Positions 36,956-48,602 of a stretch of DNA of 64,000 bases are shown piece by piece. The stretch spans positions 310,001 through 374,000 of the forward strand of contig NZ_JALEGV010000012.1 in assembly GCF_022763245.1 (NCBI RefSeq), in the 5' to 3' direction. Position 1 is the stretch's first letter; each line of letters begins with the position of its first letter. The DNA is from Oricola sp. (GTDB taxonomy: Bacteria > Pseudomonadota > Alphaproteobacteria > Rhizobiales > Rhizobiaceae). A program made the translations under genes and the position numbers. A model generated the notes under the pieces. The model worked only from the letters and a program-made list of their open reading frames with translations, did no database searches and was not told where the DNA came from.

Positions 36956-37878
36956 CCGATCCCGTAGAAGGATCCGACGGCGTGGCGCGCCTCGGCAAAG
37001 AACAGCCAGCGTTCCGCCAGCATGCCGACCAGATGCAGGATGACCGCCAGCATCAGCAGTGGCGCGGCAGCCCCGACATAAGCGGCAAGCCCCGCCAGAA
37101 GGAACGGCGCAACGGCCCCGCAGGCAATCGCGATCCGGCGAAGCGCGCGCGCCCGCTTGCGGCCGACCTCGAAGGCCATTTCGCGCATTAGGTAGTTCGG
37201 ACTCGTATGAGGCGGCTCGAAGGGGCGCACCGCGCCAAGCACTCCAAGCCCCGTCGCGTCGCCAATGCCCGACCCGGCGGCCTCGAGGCTCGTTTCCGCC
37301 GCCCGTCGCCACCAGGCCGCCTTCGCCGCCCATGCGACGATCAGAGCGACCATCGCCCATTGCGCCGCCATGCGCGCTGAAGGCGCGCCCGAGATCGCCA
37401 GCAGCGCCGATAGCGCCAGCACACCTCCAGCGATCGAGAAGCCCAAGAACACGGCCGGCGTGATCCAGCTCGCCCAGTGCGGAACGGTGCGCAACTGCGC
37501 ATAGATCATCGACGTCGTGAACACTGTGACCATGGCGAGGACAGCTGCCGCGAAGCCCAGCGCGGCCAGACGTGTGCCCATGAGGAGCAGCACCAGCGAA
37601 TAGATCCCGAACAGGCCGAGCGTCACAACGGAACACACGCCTTCGCGCGACAGCCAGGAGGAGCGCCATTGCGAAAAGGCGAGGATCGCACGCGACTTGC
37701 TGCGCAGATGCAGAACGGACGACAAAAGGCCGATCACCGCGAAGGCGAAGGCGACGATCGTCGCGCTCCACTGAAACCCCGCGCCCGGTACGCCGAAGCC
37801 GAGCCCGAGCAGCGCCATCAGCCCGAAGCCGATGCCGGACAGCGTCGTGAAGACAATGACGGAGAATGCCGGATGCAT
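36919..37878 (-). CDS. soeC: Sulfite dehydrogenase membrane anchor subunit SoeC (DmsC/NrfD-like)
   Basis: This 319-residue DmsC-type anchor has about eight membrane helices and carries electrons from the cytoplasmic iron-sulfur subunit to the quinone pool. The pattern MHPAFSVIVFTTLSGIGFGL at the start and SPNYLMREMAFEVGR near residue 230 are typical. It lies four bases after soeB and completes the soeABC set; the order A-B-C is standard. Its 3' end overlaps the convergent thioesterase gene by 37 bases. Confidence 0.92.
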   Translation of the reverse strand: MHPAFSVIVFTTLSGIGFGLMALLGLGFGVPGAGFQWSATIVAFAFAVIGLLSSVLHLRSKSRAILAFSQWRSSWLSREGVCSVVTLGLFGIYSLVLLLMGTRLAALGFAAAVLAMVTVFTTSMIYAQLRTVPHWASWITPAVFLGFSIAGGVLALSALLAISGAPSARMAAQWAMVALIVAWAAKAAWWRRAAETSLEAAGSGIGDATGLGVLGAVRPFEPPHTSPNYLMREMAFEVGRKRARALRRIAIACGAVAPFLLAGLAAYVGAAAPLLMLAVILHLVGMLAERWLFFAEARHAVGSFYGIGQSVARPSSQAA

Positions 37879-37882
37879 GTGC

Positions 37883-38635
37883 CTACTCCCCGTCGATCAC
37901 GGCCAGCGCCCGGTCGAGCCAGCCAAGCAGGCTACCGGGCGGCGTGGCGACTGACGCTTCGCCAGCACCACCCGGACCGGTCTCGCAGGGCGTCTTCGGA
38001 CGCGGCGGCAGATATTTGTTGACCGGTCGCGTCCCCTGGGCCGGCATCAGGTCATAGCCGCCTCGCTCGGCGACCATGCGCGACACGTCGCTTTCCGGAT
38101 CGGCGAGATCGCCGAAATGGCGGGCATTCGCCGGGCAGGTGCGTACGCAGGACGGCACCCTGTCTTCTGCCGGTATTTGCGCGTTGTAGATACGATCAAC
38201 GCACAGCGTGCATTTCTTCATCACGCCGGCGTCCATGTCCATCTCGCGCGCGCCATAGGGGCAGGCCCATGCGCACAGGCCGCAGCCCATGCAGCGGTCC
38301 TCGTTGACCAGCACGATGCCGTCTTCAGCACGCTTGTAGCTCGCTCCGGTCGGGCAGACGGTCACGCAGGGCGCGTCCTCGCAATGCAGGCAGGAGCGCG
38401 GGAAATGCACGATCTGGGCAGGCCCGTCCTGCGGCTTCACCTCGTAGGAGTGGACCCGGTTGAGCCAGGTTCCGGAGGGTTCGGCCCCATAGGCGTCCTG
38501 GTCCGACAGCGGCGCGCCATAGGCGCCGGTGTTCCACTCCTTGCACGCGACCGCGCAGGCATGGCAGCCGACGCAGACGTCGAGGTCGATGACGAGGCCG
38601 AGCTTCCTGTTGGTGGTTTCCGGCAGCGTGGTCAT
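37883..38635 (-). CDS. soeB: Sulfite dehydrogenase iron-sulfur subunit SoeB
   Basis: This 250-residue subunit holds four [4Fe-4S] clusters and relays electrons from SoeA to SoeC. All four cysteine groups are visible: CVGCHACAVAC, CLHCEDAPCVTVCP, CMGCGLCAWACPYGA and CTLCVDR with PSCVRTCP. No signal peptide is present, which fits a cytoplasm-facing complex. The ATG at 38635 overlaps the stop of soeA (ATGA), so longer in-frame starts inside soeA are rejected. Confidence 0.95.
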   Translation of the reverse strand: MTTLPETTNRKLGLVIDLDVCVGCHACAVACKEWNTGAYGAPLSDQDAYGAEPSGTWLNRVHSYEVKPQDGPAQIVHFPRSCLHCEDAPCVTVCPTGASYKRAEDGIVLVNEDRCMGCGLCAWACPYGAREMDMDAGVMKKCTLCVDRIYNAQIPAEDRVPSCVRTCPANARHFGDLADPESDVSRMVAERGGYDLMPAQGTRPVNKYLPPRPKTPCETGPGGAGEASVATPPGSLLGWLDRALAVIDGE

Positions 38636-41478
38636 TGCTTCCACGCCTTTCCGAAGGCCACGACCGAGGGGCCTGTTCCGACCGGCGATTGCTGTCCCCC
38701 GGTGTCGGGCGACAGGCTCTCCTCGTCGGGGCCTGCCTTCTCGATGCGCACCCGCAGGTCGAACCACGCGGCCTGTCCCGTCACCGGATCGGAATTCGAC
38801 CAGCGCATCCCGTCAGCCTTCGGCGGCAGCAATTCGTGGATCAGATGGTTGAGCAGGAAGCCCCGTTGGGTTTCCGGCGCGTCCCGGTCCAGCGCCCACG
38901 CGCCCTTGCGCTTGCCGATCGCGTTCCACGTCCACAACGTCTTGTTGTTCGACGCCGCCGTGATGCGAATCGGCACGCGAATCCGGCCGTGATGCGACGT
39001 GACCCAGGCCCAGTCGCCATCTTCCAGCCCCGCCTCGCGCGCCAGCGCTTCGGGCACGTAGAGCGGGTTCTCGCCATGGATTTGCCGCAGCCACGCATTC
39101 TGTGAGCCCCAGCTGTGATACATCGCCGCCGGGCGCTGCGTCAGCGCATGCAACGGGAACGCCGACGGGTCGATCCTCTCGCCCTCATGGGGCGGATACC
39201 AGGTCGGCAACGGCTCGAAGGCCTGAGCGATCCGCTCGCGCATGGCGTCCGGCGGTTGGCGATCGCCATGTCCTTCCGCCGCGAGTTGGAACCGCCGAAG
39301 CGGCTCGACATAGAGTTGGAACAGGTAGGGCGTCGGCTTGTCATAGAAGCCCATCGACACTGCCCAGTTCTGATAGTCGGCGTTCCACGGCTTGAAGAAC
39401 TGGGCCTCTTCCGGGATTTCCGTCGAGAAGAACCCGCCATTGTTGATATAGCGCTGAAGCTGCTCCGGATTGGGCGCGCCCCGGCCGCGGCCATTGCCCT
39501 CGCCCCGCCAGCCGGCAAGCGGCCCGATGCCCGGACGGCGCTCGTGGCGAACCATGTAGTCGGCATAGTCCTTGTAACGCGGCGACCCGTCCTCCTCCAC
39601 GAAACCCGGTAGGCCCAGCCGCGCACCGAGGTCGAGCAGCGCCGACTGGAAGCCGCGCACGTCGCGATCAGGTTCGACCACGGGCCAGCGGATGGCGTCC
39701 GCCGCGCAATCCGGTTCGGAGACCGGCCGGTCCAGAAGCGAGATGCAGTCATGCCGCTCCAGATAGGTCGTGTCCGGCAGCACCAGATCGGCAAAGGCGA
39801 CCATCTCGGAGGAATAGGCGTCCGAGTAAATGATCTTCGGGATCACATAGTCGCCATTCTCGTCGGTGCGCGTCAGCATCTCCATGACGCCGGCGGTGTT
39901 CATCGACGAGTTCCACGCCATGTTCGCCATGTAGAGAAACAGGACGTCGATTCCGTAGGGATCACGCGCCACCGCGTTGGAGATGACCATGTGCATCAGC
40001 CCGTGCACGGCCAGCGGGGCCTCCCAGGAAAACGCCTTGTCGATGCGCCGCGGGGAGCCGGCCTCGTCCAGCAACAGATCGTCCGGTCCCATCGGATAGC
40101 CAAGATGCGGGCCGGCCAATGGCGTGTCGGGGCGGCATTCCGCATGCGGACGCGGATGGCCTTCCGCCGGCTTCGGATAGGGCGGCTTGAACCGGAACCC
40201 TCCCGGCGTCTCCACCGAGCCGAGCAGCATCTGCAGCAGATGGATCGCGCGACAGGTCTGGAAGCCGTTCGAATGCGCCGAGATGCCGCGCATGGCGTGG
40301 AAGGCGACAGGCCGGCCGATCATCTTTTCGTGGCGCTTGCCACGCCAGTCCGTCCAGGGCTGCTCGATGACGATCTCTTCCTCGAACGCCGTGCGCGCCA
40401 GGTCGCCAGCCAGCCGCCGGATCGCGCCGGCCGGCACACCGCAACGCTCGGCGGCGGCCTCGGGACCATGCCCCGAGTCGAGGTATTTCTCGGCGATCAG
40501 AGCAAAGACCGGCCGCGCCTTGCGCCCGCCCGGCAGTATCGCCTCGCCCTGCAGGTCGGGGCGGGCATCGACATCCTCGCTCGAGGCGACCCAACCGGTG
40601 CGACGGTCGATGATCAGCGGATGCCCGTCCTCACCTCGCGCGAAAAGGCCGTGATCGGCTGCGCCCGGATCGTCGATCACCAGCCACGGCGCATTGGTAT
40701 AGCGCCTGAGATAGGCGACATCGACCTTGCCCATGCGGAGCAATTCGTGGATCAGCGCGATGACGAAGAGGCCGTCCGTGCCGGGCGTGATGCCGACCCA
40801 TTCGTCGGCCACGGCATTGTAGCCGGTGCGCACCGGATTGACGGCCACGATCTTCGCGCCGCGTTTCTTGAGCTTGGACAGGCCGATCTTGATCGGGTTG
40901 GAATCGTGATCCTCGGCGACGCCGAAGATCATGAACATCTTCGCGCGGTCCCAGTCCGGCGCGCCGAACTCCCAGAACGCCCCGCCCATCGTGTAGATGC
41001 CGGCCGCCGCCATGTTGACCGAGCAGAAGCCGCCATGCGCCGCATAGTTCGGCGTACCGAAAGCCTGCGCCCACCAGGAGGTGAAGGATTGCGACTGGTC
41101 ACGCCCCGTGAAGAAGGCCAGCTTGCGCGGATCGCTGTGGCGCACCGGCGCCAGCCAGTCCGTCGCCAGCGTCATCGCCTCTTCCCAGGAGATCTCCTCG
41201 AACTCGCCGGTGCCACGCGGACCGCTTCGCTTCAGCGGCTTCTTCAGCCGCGCCGGCGAGTAGTGCTGCATGATGCCAGCGGAACCCTTGGCGCACAGCA
41301 CGCCCTGGTTCTTGGGGTGGTCGCGATTGCCCTCGATATAGCTGACGATCTTCCGGCCGTCCGGGCCTGTCCGCAGGTGCACGTTGATGCCGCAGCGGCA
41401 GGCACACATGTAGCAGGTTGTCTTGCGTATCTCGTCGGAAACTCGCGGCGATAGGTCGAGTTCGGGCTCGGGCGTCAT
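38632..41478 (-). CDS. soeA: Sulfite dehydrogenase molybdopterin subunit SoeA
   Basis: This 948-residue molybdopterin oxidoreductase oxidises sulfite to sulfate in the cytoplasm. The N-terminal [4Fe-4S] site reads C22-x2-C25-x3-C29 with C62, followed by AKGSAGIM. A GGFCSVNMAAAGIYTMGGAF stretch carries the probable molybdenum cysteine ligand and is strongly SoeA-like, as are FTGRDQSQSFTSWWAQ and the VAEDHDSNPIKIG stretch. There is no Tat signal, unlike DmsA. The ATG at 41478 is preferred because GGGGAGGAA lies upstream; a far ATG at 41559 lies within a palindrome and would add 27 unlikely residues. A perfect inverted repeat lies 65 bases upstream. Confidence 0.93.
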   Translation of the reverse strand: MTPEPELDLSPRVSDEIRKTTCYMCACRCGINVHLRTGPDGRKIVSYIEGNRDHPKNQGVLCAKGSAGIMQHYSPARLKKPLKRSGPRGTGEFEEISWEEAMTLATDWLAPVRHSDPRKLAFFTGRDQSQSFTSWWAQAFGTPNYAAHGGFCSVNMAAAGIYTMGGAFWEFGAPDWDRAKMFMIFGVAEDHDSNPIKIGLSKLKKRGAKIVAVNPVRTGYNAVADEWVGITPGTDGLFVIALIHELLRMGKVDVAYLRRYTNAPWLVIDDPGAADHGLFARGEDGHPLIIDRRTGWVASSEDVDARPDLQGEAILPGGRKARPVFALIAEKYLDSGHGPEAAAERCGVPAGAIRRLAGDLARTAFEEEIVIEQPWTDWRGKRHEKMIGRPVAFHAMRGISAHSNGFQTCRAIHLLQMLLGSVETPGGFRFKPPYPKPAEGHPRPHAECRPDTPLAGPHLGYPMGPDDLLLDEAGSPRRIDKAFSWEAPLAVHGLMHMVISNAVARDPYGIDVLFLYMANMAWNSSMNTAGVMEMLTRTDENGDYVIPKIIYSDAYSSEMVAFADLVLPDTTYLERHDCISLLDRPVSEPDCAADAIRWPVVEPDRDVRGFQSALLDLGARLGLPGFVEEDGSPRYKDYADYMVRHERRPGIGPLAGWRGEGNGRGRGAPNPEQLQRYINNGGFFSTEIPEEAQFFKPWNADYQNWAVSMGFYDKPTPYLFQLYVEPLRRFQLAAEGHGDRQPPDAMRERIAQAFEPLPTWYPPHEGERIDPSAFPLHALTQRPAAMYHSWGSQNAWLRQIHGENPLYVPEALAREAGLEDGDWAWVTSHHGRIRVPIRITAASNNKTLWTWNAIGKRKGAWALDRDAPETQRGFLLNHLIHELLPPKADGMRWSNSDPVTGQAAWFDLRVRIEKAGPDEESLSPDTGGQQSPVGTGPSVVAFGKAWKQ

Positions 41479-41542
41479 GCGGTTCAGCTTCCTCCCCTCG
41501 CAGCGCGCCCCGTCCTCCGCAGGGTGCTCGCAACCGCGATCA

Positions 41543-41560
41543 TATGCCAGATATGGCATA
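41543..41560. promoter_or_regulatory. Perfect inverted repeat upstream of soeA
   Basis: TATGCCA-GATA-TGGCATA is an 18-base dyad with 7-base arms. On the minus strand its right end overlaps TATGAT (41539-41544), a good -10 match, 61 bases before the soeA ATG, so a protein bound here would block or control the soe promoter. Confidence 0.6.
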
Positions 41561-41631
41561 CGTTGGAAGCACGCGATAGGGCAAATCGCCCCGCGTCATG
41601 CGCCTCGGATCTGCTGGTTCGGCCGCGCCGC

Positions 41632-41826
41632 TCAGCGGGCGGAGAGGGTCAGCGGCGCGGCGGCGCTCTCCAGATTGTCGTTGACGCTGGAGCCGATCAT
41701 CAGCGAGCCGCCGACGATCGAGACGGTGACGAGGGCGACGATAAGGCCGTATTCGACCACCATGGCGCCGGTATTCTCATTGACGAAACGCGCGTACAAC
41801 CGCTTTTCACCGCTTTCCGGCACCAT
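41632..41826 (-). CDS. Flp family type IVb pilin, isolated gene
   Basis: This 64-residue pilin precursor has a short basic leader, the prepilin cleavage region TGAMVVEYGLIVALVTVSIVGG with the glutamate at position +5 of the mature chain, and one hydrophobic helix. AAGGAGG lies just before the ATG, so it is well expressed. Flp pilins normally belong to tad loci (cpaA-F, tadA-C); none of these genes is in the window, so it is an orphan, here between soeA and the N-ATPase operon. The 165 bases upstream hold no other gene. Confidence 0.88.
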   Translation of the reverse strand: MVPESGEKRLYARFVNENTGAMVVEYGLIVALVTVSIVGGSLMIGSSVNDNLESAAAPLTLSAR

Positions 41827-41991
41827 GAACTCCTCCTTGCCCGCGAAGTAGGCGCATCAAACCTCTCGCACCTCCATTTGCAAGGCGGTTCGCGATTCAA
41901 GCTGTAGGAAGCACAAGCCGGTTTAATAAAATACAATTCAAACAGGCGGCACCGATGGACTTTGCCGCAACCGTCTCATCTGGCGAGAATT

Positions 41992-42831
41992 TCACGATGC
42001 ATCCGACAGTTCGATGATCTCGGTCGTCGTCTGTTCCTGCCGCGCCTGATGGAACTTGCGCTGCAACTCCTGGGCGATCTGCTTCACATTCGCGCGTGCC
42101 CGCGTCATCGCCTTCATGCGCGCGTCGTTTTCGGCGGCAAAGCCCAGCATCAGCGCCTCACAGATCTCGGTGAACACATACTCCTCGACCAGTTGCACGA
42201 TCAGCTTCTCCGGCGCGATCATCGTCAGGGGCGGAACCGGGCGCGGAGCGAGCGCGATGCGCCCGAAATCGAACGGCATCAGTTGGCGCACCGTCAATCC
42301 GGCATCCGGCGCCGCCGGATCGGCGAACACCACGCTCACCCGATGCGCCTCGCCGCTGTCGATGCGCGCGAACAAGGCGTCCACGATGCGGCTGGCGAGC
42401 GCCGGAACGTCCACCGCATGCGCCACCATGTTGGCCGACCAGACCGGATCGTGGCCGCGCGTCGCGAATTCGGAAATGCAGCGCTGGCCGATCAGAAGAT
42501 AGGTCCGTGCCTCGTTCTCGTCGTCCAGCGCCAGCGCACCGGTCACGATGCGCTCATTGTGCATGCCGCTGAAGCCCTGCGCCGCGCCGACGACGATGTG
42601 CAAATGCTTCACCGCCCCGCCCTCCGGTTCGCGATCCGGCGCCATTTCCGGTGCCAGCGACATCGCCTCGGCCATGGAGCGGGCGACCGTCTCCTCGTGC
42701 TCGCGGATCGCGCGCAGGTGCCGGCGCGCCTCTTGCGCGTGCGCCGCCGCCATGGCGCGCATCGCCACGACCACGCCCTCGATCTGGCCGATATTGGCGA
42801 TGCGGTCTTTCAGGTTCTCCAACTGAGGCAT
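41992..42831 (-). CDS. atpG: N-type ATPase subunit gamma
   Basis: This 279-residue protein is the central-stalk gamma subunit. The N-terminal helix LENLKDRIANIGQIEGVVVAMRAMAAAHAQEA and the C-terminal helix KAMTRARANVKQIAQELQRKFHQARQEQTTTEI, read in parts, form the coiled-coil shaft. The sequence is diverged from housekeeping gamma, as is typical for N-ATPases. The ATG at 42831 overlaps the alpha stop by one base (TGATG). It is the last gene of the nine-gene operon. Confidence 0.9.
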   Translation of the reverse strand: MPQLENLKDRIANIGQIEGVVVAMRAMAAAHAQEARRHLRAIREHEETVARSMAEAMSLAPEMAPDREPEGGAVKHLHIVVGAAQGFSGMHNERIVTGALALDDENEARTYLLIGQRCISEFATRGHDPVWSANMVAHAVDVPALASRIVDALFARIDSGEAHRVSVVFADPAAPDAGLTVRQLMPFDFGRIALAPRPVPPLTMIAPEKLIVQLVEEYVFTEICEALMLGFAAENDARMKAMTRARANVKQIAQELQRKFHQARQEQTTTEIIELSDAS

Positions 42832-44378
42832 CAGGTGTCCGCCCCGCCCGCCGTCTTGCCAGCGCGCGCCACCGCCTGCCGCACGCAATCCACCAGCGCA
42901 GAGCGAATGTCGTCACTGAGTTCTGTCGGCTCGGCGCGAAACGCCTCCAGCGCCGGCACGCTGTCGATGATCGCCGGCAAGACGCTCTTCACGCCGTCCA
43001 TCGCGTCAAGCGGCACGTCGTCAAGAATGCCTTCGCCGAGAGCCGCGAGAAGCGCGATCTGATCGACCGGACGCAGAGGCGAGAACCTGGCCTGGGCGAG
43101 CAGCGCGCCGATCCGCTCGCCATGGGCGATGCGCCGTTTCAGCGTCTCGTCTCCGAACCCGCCGAAGCGCGAGAAGACCCGCAATTCCAGATACTGCGCA
43201 TAGTCGAGCCGCACCCGGCCGGCGACGCTGCGCAGCGCGGCATGCTGTGCCTTGCCTCCGACGCGGCTGACCGACAGGCCGACATCGACTGCCGGTCGCT
43301 GGTTGGCGGCGAAAAGCTGGTTGGAGAGCACGATCTGTCCGTCGCAGATCGAGATCAGGTTGGTGGGGATATAGGCCGACAGATTGCCCGCCTCGATCTC
43401 GGCGATCGGCAGCGCGGTCAGCGATCCGCCGCCCTTCTCCGGCGACAGTTTCGCCGCCCGCTCCAGCAACCGCGCATGCAGGTAGAAGATGTCGCCCGGA
43501 TAGGCTTCGCGCCCGGGCGGCTGACGCGCCAGGAGCGACAACTCGCGATGCGTCGTGGCGTGCTTGGTCAGATCGTCGAGCACGATCAGCGCGTGCCCGC
43601 CCCGGTCGCGCACCTGCTCGGCGATCGTCATGCCGGCAAAGGGCGCGAGCCAACGCAAGCCCGGCTCGGCCGTTGCCGGCGCGACGACGAAGACACAGCG
43701 ATCGGCTGCCCCCTTCTCGCGGATCGCATCGACCGCCCGGCGCACCGCCGAGGCGCGCTGGCCGATGGCCACATAGACGCAGACGATGTCCGTGTCCTTC
43801 TGGTTGATGATCGTGTCAACGGCGATCGCGGTCTTGCCGGTCGCCCGTTCGCCGATGATCAGTTCGCGTTGGCCGCGCCCGACGGCGAACAGCGCGTCGA
43901 TGACGAGGAGGCCCGTCTCCACCGGCTCGGATACGAAATCGCGGTCGATGATCGAAGGCGCCAGTCGTTCCACCGGCAGGCGCTCTTCTGCCGCCACCGC
44001 GTCGCCCTCGTCCAGCGGCCGCCCGAGCGGGTCGATCATCCGCCCCAGAAGAGCGTCGCCTACGGGTACGCTGACCAGCTCGTGCAATCGTCGCACGGCT
44101 GTACCGGCCTCGATCCCGACATAGGAATCCAGCAGCGCCGCCTGCAGCACGTCGGCGTCCAGATTGAGAACAAAGCCACGAGCCCCGCCTTCGAATTCCA
44201 GCAGTTCGCCGAAGCGCGCTGCGCCAAGGCCTGAGACCTGCGCCAATCCGTCGGCGATTTCCGTCACGCGGCCGATCGCCTCGGAGCGCGGCCCGAGTTC
44301 GACGTTGCCGACGGTCTCGATCAGGGTTTCAAGCCCGGGGTCCGGAACAGCGGACGCGCTGTCAGGCGTGTTCGTCAT
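42831..44378 (-). CDS. atpA: N-type ATPase subunit alpha
   Basis: This 515-residue subunit forms the non-catalytic hexamer positions with beta. The P-loop reads [15 protein letters not shown] (the non-catalytic GxRxTGKT form), DNQ and QKD-type [19 protein letters not shown] and the later [27 protein letters not shown] match the family. A DR-x-GALL-x-QARF stretch is near the C-terminus. It overlaps atpF by 17 bases and atpG by one. Confidence 0.95.
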   Translation of the reverse strand: MTNTPDSASAVPDPGLETLIETVGNVELGPRSEAIGRVTEIADGLAQVSGLGAARFGELLEFEGGARGFVLNLDADVLQAALLDSYVGIEAGTAVRRLHELVSVPVGDALLGRMIDPLGRPLDEGDAVAAEERLPVERLAPSIIDRDFVSEPVETGLLVIDALFAVGRGQRELIIGERATGKTAIAVDTIINQKDTDIVCVYVAIGQRASAVRRAVDAIREKGAADRCVFVVAPATAEPGLRWLAPFAGMTIAEQVRDRGGHALIVLDDLTKHATTHRELSLLARQPPGREAYPGDIFYLHARLLERAAKLSPEKGGGSLTALPIAEIEAGNLSAYIPTNLISICDGQIVLSNQLFAANQRPAVDVGLSVSRVGGKAQHAALRSVAGRVRLDYAQYLELRVFSRFGGFGDETLKRRIAHGERIGALLAQARFSPLRPVDQIALLAALGEGILDDVPLDAMDGVKSVLPAIIDSVPALEAFRAEPTELSDDIRSALVDCVRQAVARAGKTAGGADT

Positions 44379-45105
44379 CGACCAGAGCCTTTGCCACGCG
44401 TTTCAGGTCGGAACCGAGGGAATTGCGGATGACGCCGTGCCGGCTGCGCAGTTCCAGACCGGCGATCAGCGCGTCATCGACCTCGACGGGCAACGACCCC
44501 TCCAAGGCGACGAGCGGCCCGATCACCGCATCGACGGTGGCACGCTCGACTTCGCTCAGCGCGCGCGGCGCGGCGAGACGCAAATCATCGACATCCCCCA
44601 GGATGGCCGTGCGCTCTTCCGCCCCGAGCGCCGAAATCGCGGCCGCCAGCCGTTCCGGATAGCCGGCGATGCGCGCCTCGCCCGGCAGATCGGCAAACAC
44701 CCGCTCAGCGACCGCGAAGGCGAGTTCCGTCGCGCGTCTCAGCTGCCGCTCGCCCTCTTCCGCGGTCACGCGGTCGGCTTCCACCCGCGCCCGCTCGATG
44801 ATCGCGCCGGCATCCGCTTTCGCCTTGTCGATCAGTTGCGCCCTTTGGCCCTCGGCTTCCTCGCGAGCTTTCTCAAGCAGGCCCACGCGCTCGGCGGCGA
44901 TCCGCTCCTTCTCGGCGCGCGACGCCTTTTCGGCATCGGCCGCCGCGCGTCTGGCGTCCTCGGCAGCTTGCATGGCCTTTGCGGCCGCAGCCTTGCGTTC
45001 GGCAACGATCCCGGCCACCGGCTTGAACAGGAAGCGGCCCAGCAGCCAGGCGAGCACCGCCACGTTGACGAGCTGAAAGGCGAAGGTCCACCAGTCGAAC
45101 TGCAT
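44362..45105 (-). CDS. atpF: N-type ATPase subunit b with delta-like C-terminal part
   Basis: This 247-residue subunit has one N-terminal membrane helix ([20 protein letters not shown]), a long charged coiled coil of Ala, Glu, Lys and Arg, and a C-terminal part ending [15 protein letters not shown] that resembles the delta subunit. N-ATPase operons lack a separate delta gene, and this extended b subunit (about 160 residues in housekeeping F-ATPases) is the likely replacement. It lies 15 bases after atpE. Confidence 0.9.
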   Translation of the reverse strand: MQFDWWTFAFQLVNVAVLAWLLGRFLFKPVAGIVAERKAAAAKAMQAAEDARRAAADAEKASRAEKERIAAERVGLLEKAREEAEGQRAQLIDKAKADAGAIIERARVEADRVTAEEGERQLRRATELAFAVAERVFADLPGEARIAGYPERLAAAISALGAEERTAILGDVDDLRLAAPRALSEVERATVDAVIGPLVALEGSLPVEVDDALIAGLELRSRHGVIRNSLGSDLKRVAKALVDDEHA

Positions 45106-45120
45106 GAGGCGACGGCTTTC

Positions 45121-45366
45121 CTAGACCGTGTAGGGATTGGCGAAGAGCAACAGCAGCGCGATCACCAGGCAGTAGATCGCCATGGTCTCGATCATGGCGA
45201 GGCCGACGAAGAGCGTGCGCGACAAGGTGCCTGCGGCCTCGGGCTGACGCGCGATGGCGTCCATGGCAGCGGCCACCGCGCGGCCTTCTGCAAGTGCCGG
45301 TCCGATCGCCCCGAACGACACCGCAAGCGCGGCCGCCACGATGCTGACGATCTTGATCATGTCCAT
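45121..45366 (-). CDS. atpE: N-type ATPase subunit c (rotor ring)
   Basis: This 81-residue two-helix protein forms the membrane rotor. Helix 1 carries a glutamate (E27 in GPALAEGRA) and helix 2 carries the ion-binding pair E60-T61 (LAMIETMAI). These are the positions of the Na+-ligand set (Q/E, E, S/T) in sodium-type c subunits. Sequence alone cannot decide between Na+ and H+. The start overlaps the atpB stop by one base (TGATG). Confidence 0.95.
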   Translation of the reverse strand: MDMIKIVSIVAAALAVSFGAIGPALAEGRAVAAAMDAIARQPEAAGTLSRTLFVGLAMIETMAIYCLVIALLLLFANPYTV

Positions 45367-46055
45367 CAGTCCGTTTCCTTTCCGGTTTTGGGCGTGCCCT
45401 CGCTGACCGCCGCTCCAATGAAGACAGTCGCCAGGATCGCGAAGATATAGGCCTGCACCGCGCCGGTCAGCAGGTCGAGAGCCATCAGCGGGATCGGCAC
45501 GAGCAGCCCGGCCAGCGACAGCACGATGCCGACGACGAAGACGCCGCTCATGACGTTGCCGAACAGGCGGACCATCAGCGAGAAGGTACGGGTGATCTGC
45601 TCGATGAGATTGAGCGGCGCCATGACGATCGAGGGCTCGGCGAAGGTCTTCAGATAGCCGAGCGGGCCGTTTTCACGGACACCGAACCAGATTGTCGCCG
45701 CGAACACGATCACCGCCAGCGCCGCATCGGTTTCGAGCCGCGCCGTCGGCGGCTCGACATTCGGCACCAGCGACGACCAGTTGGCAGCCAGGATGAAGAT
45801 GAACAGCGTCCCGATCAGCGTCCGGAACTGGGTGGCCGGGCGCTGCATCGTCTGCTCGATCTGCGCGTCGATCGTCGTGACGACCAGTTCCAGCACGGTC
45901 TGCGCAGAACCGGCCTCGAGGCTGAGCTTGCGGGTGAGGAGCCGCGCGCCCACGGCCAGCACGGCCATGATCACCCAGGTGGTCAGCACGGCCTGCGTGA
46001 TCGGAACAGGCCCGATCTGGAAGACGGTTTGAAGGACGAGCGGGGATTCGTTCAC
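45366..46055 (-). CDS. atpB: N-type ATPase subunit a
   Basis: This 229-residue membrane subunit has five to six helices and the conserved arginine in FSLMVRLFGNVMSGV that guides ions past the rotor. Housekeeping a subunits are about 250 residues. It starts with a GTG (46055), whose last two bases begin the TGA of atpR (GTGA), so the start is fixed by the overlap. The nearby TRTFSL stretch and the helix before it agree with the family. Confidence 0.93.
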   Translation of the reverse strand: MNESPLVLQTVFQIGPVPITQAVLTTWVIMAVLAVGARLLTRKLSLEAGSAQTVLELVVTTIDAQIEQTMQRPATQFRTLIGTLFIFILAANWSSLVPNVEPPTARLETDAALAVIVFAATIWFGVRENGPLGYLKTFAEPSIVMAPLNLIEQITRTFSLMVRLFGNVMSGVFVVGIVLSLAGLLVPIPLMALDLLTGAVQAYIFAILATVFIGAAVSEGTPKTGKETD

Positions 46056-46354
46056 GACTCAGCCTCCGCCTGCGCCAGCACCCGCCGTCGCGCCAGCAGG
46101 ACGCCGGCCGTGCCCGCCAGAAGCGCCTGCGCGCCCCACAGCGCCATCAGGAACAACACCACGCCAAGCAGCGCCAAGCGACCGAGCTGAAGCGCGATAC
46201 CGGACAGCTCACCCGAGGCGAGCCGGCGCGCGACGGACTTCAACGAGCGGAAATGGGCGAAACCGGCCACGTATCCGACGGCCAGCGCGACAAGGATCGA
46301 GGCGATCCACGCCGAAGAAAGGAATTCGAGATGATGCGGAGCGAAGATGGTCAT
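46052..46354 (-). CDS. atpR: N-ATPase subunit AtpR
   Basis: This 100-residue protein has about three membrane segments and corresponds to AtpR, found only in N-ATPase operons. It stands between atpQ and atpB, overlapping each by an ATGA or GTGA junction. It is thought to help assemble the rotor ring. The assignment rests on size, helix count and operon position, because the family is weakly conserved. Confidence 0.82.
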   Translation of the reverse strand: MTIFAPHHLEFLSSAWIASILVALAVGYVAGFAHFRSLKSVARRLASGELSGIALQLGRLALLGVVLFLMALWGAQALLAGTAGVLLARRRVLAQAEAES

Positions 46355-46664
46355 TGCTCATGCATCCAGCGAAAGGCGAGCCAAAGGCCGAGGACGGCGC
46401 CGGCGAAAGTCGCCGCCGCGGCGAAAGTGATGCCCGTGCCGAGCAGGCGGTCTAGCCAACCGCCGACGAACACCGCGACGAGCACCGGAATGACGATCAT
46501 CCAGCCGAGCACGCCGATCTGGCCGAAGCGGCGCGCAAGCGACGGTTCGGGATCGCGCTGCCTCATCTCCTCGCGCTCAGCCGCCTCATGCGCGGCTTTG
46601 CCCAAATGGTTCTGGCCCAGATGATTCCGGCCAGTTTGATCGCCGTTCTGGTGCTGCGTATCGC

Positions 46665-46668
<4 letters not shown>
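46351..46668 (-). CDS. atpQ: N-ATPase subunit AtpQ (AtpI-like)
   Basis: This 105-residue protein has a charged N-terminal half rich in His, Gln and Glu (three NHLG or QNHLG repeats), then two membrane helices with LARRFGQIGVLGWMIVIP and VGGWLDRLLGTGITF. The GWMIVIP-VGGWLD pattern is the AtpI/AtpQ signature. It follows atpC with an ATGA overlap. Confidence 0.85.
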
Positions 46669-48589
<1,921 letters not shown>

Positions 48590-48602
48590 TCATGATGCGA
48601 CA

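Noticed and set aside
38632-41478. DMSO reductase DmsA
   Set aside because: The membrane anchor is DmsC-like, but the large subunit has no Tat signal and matches SoeA-type segments such as FTGRDQSQSFTSWW.
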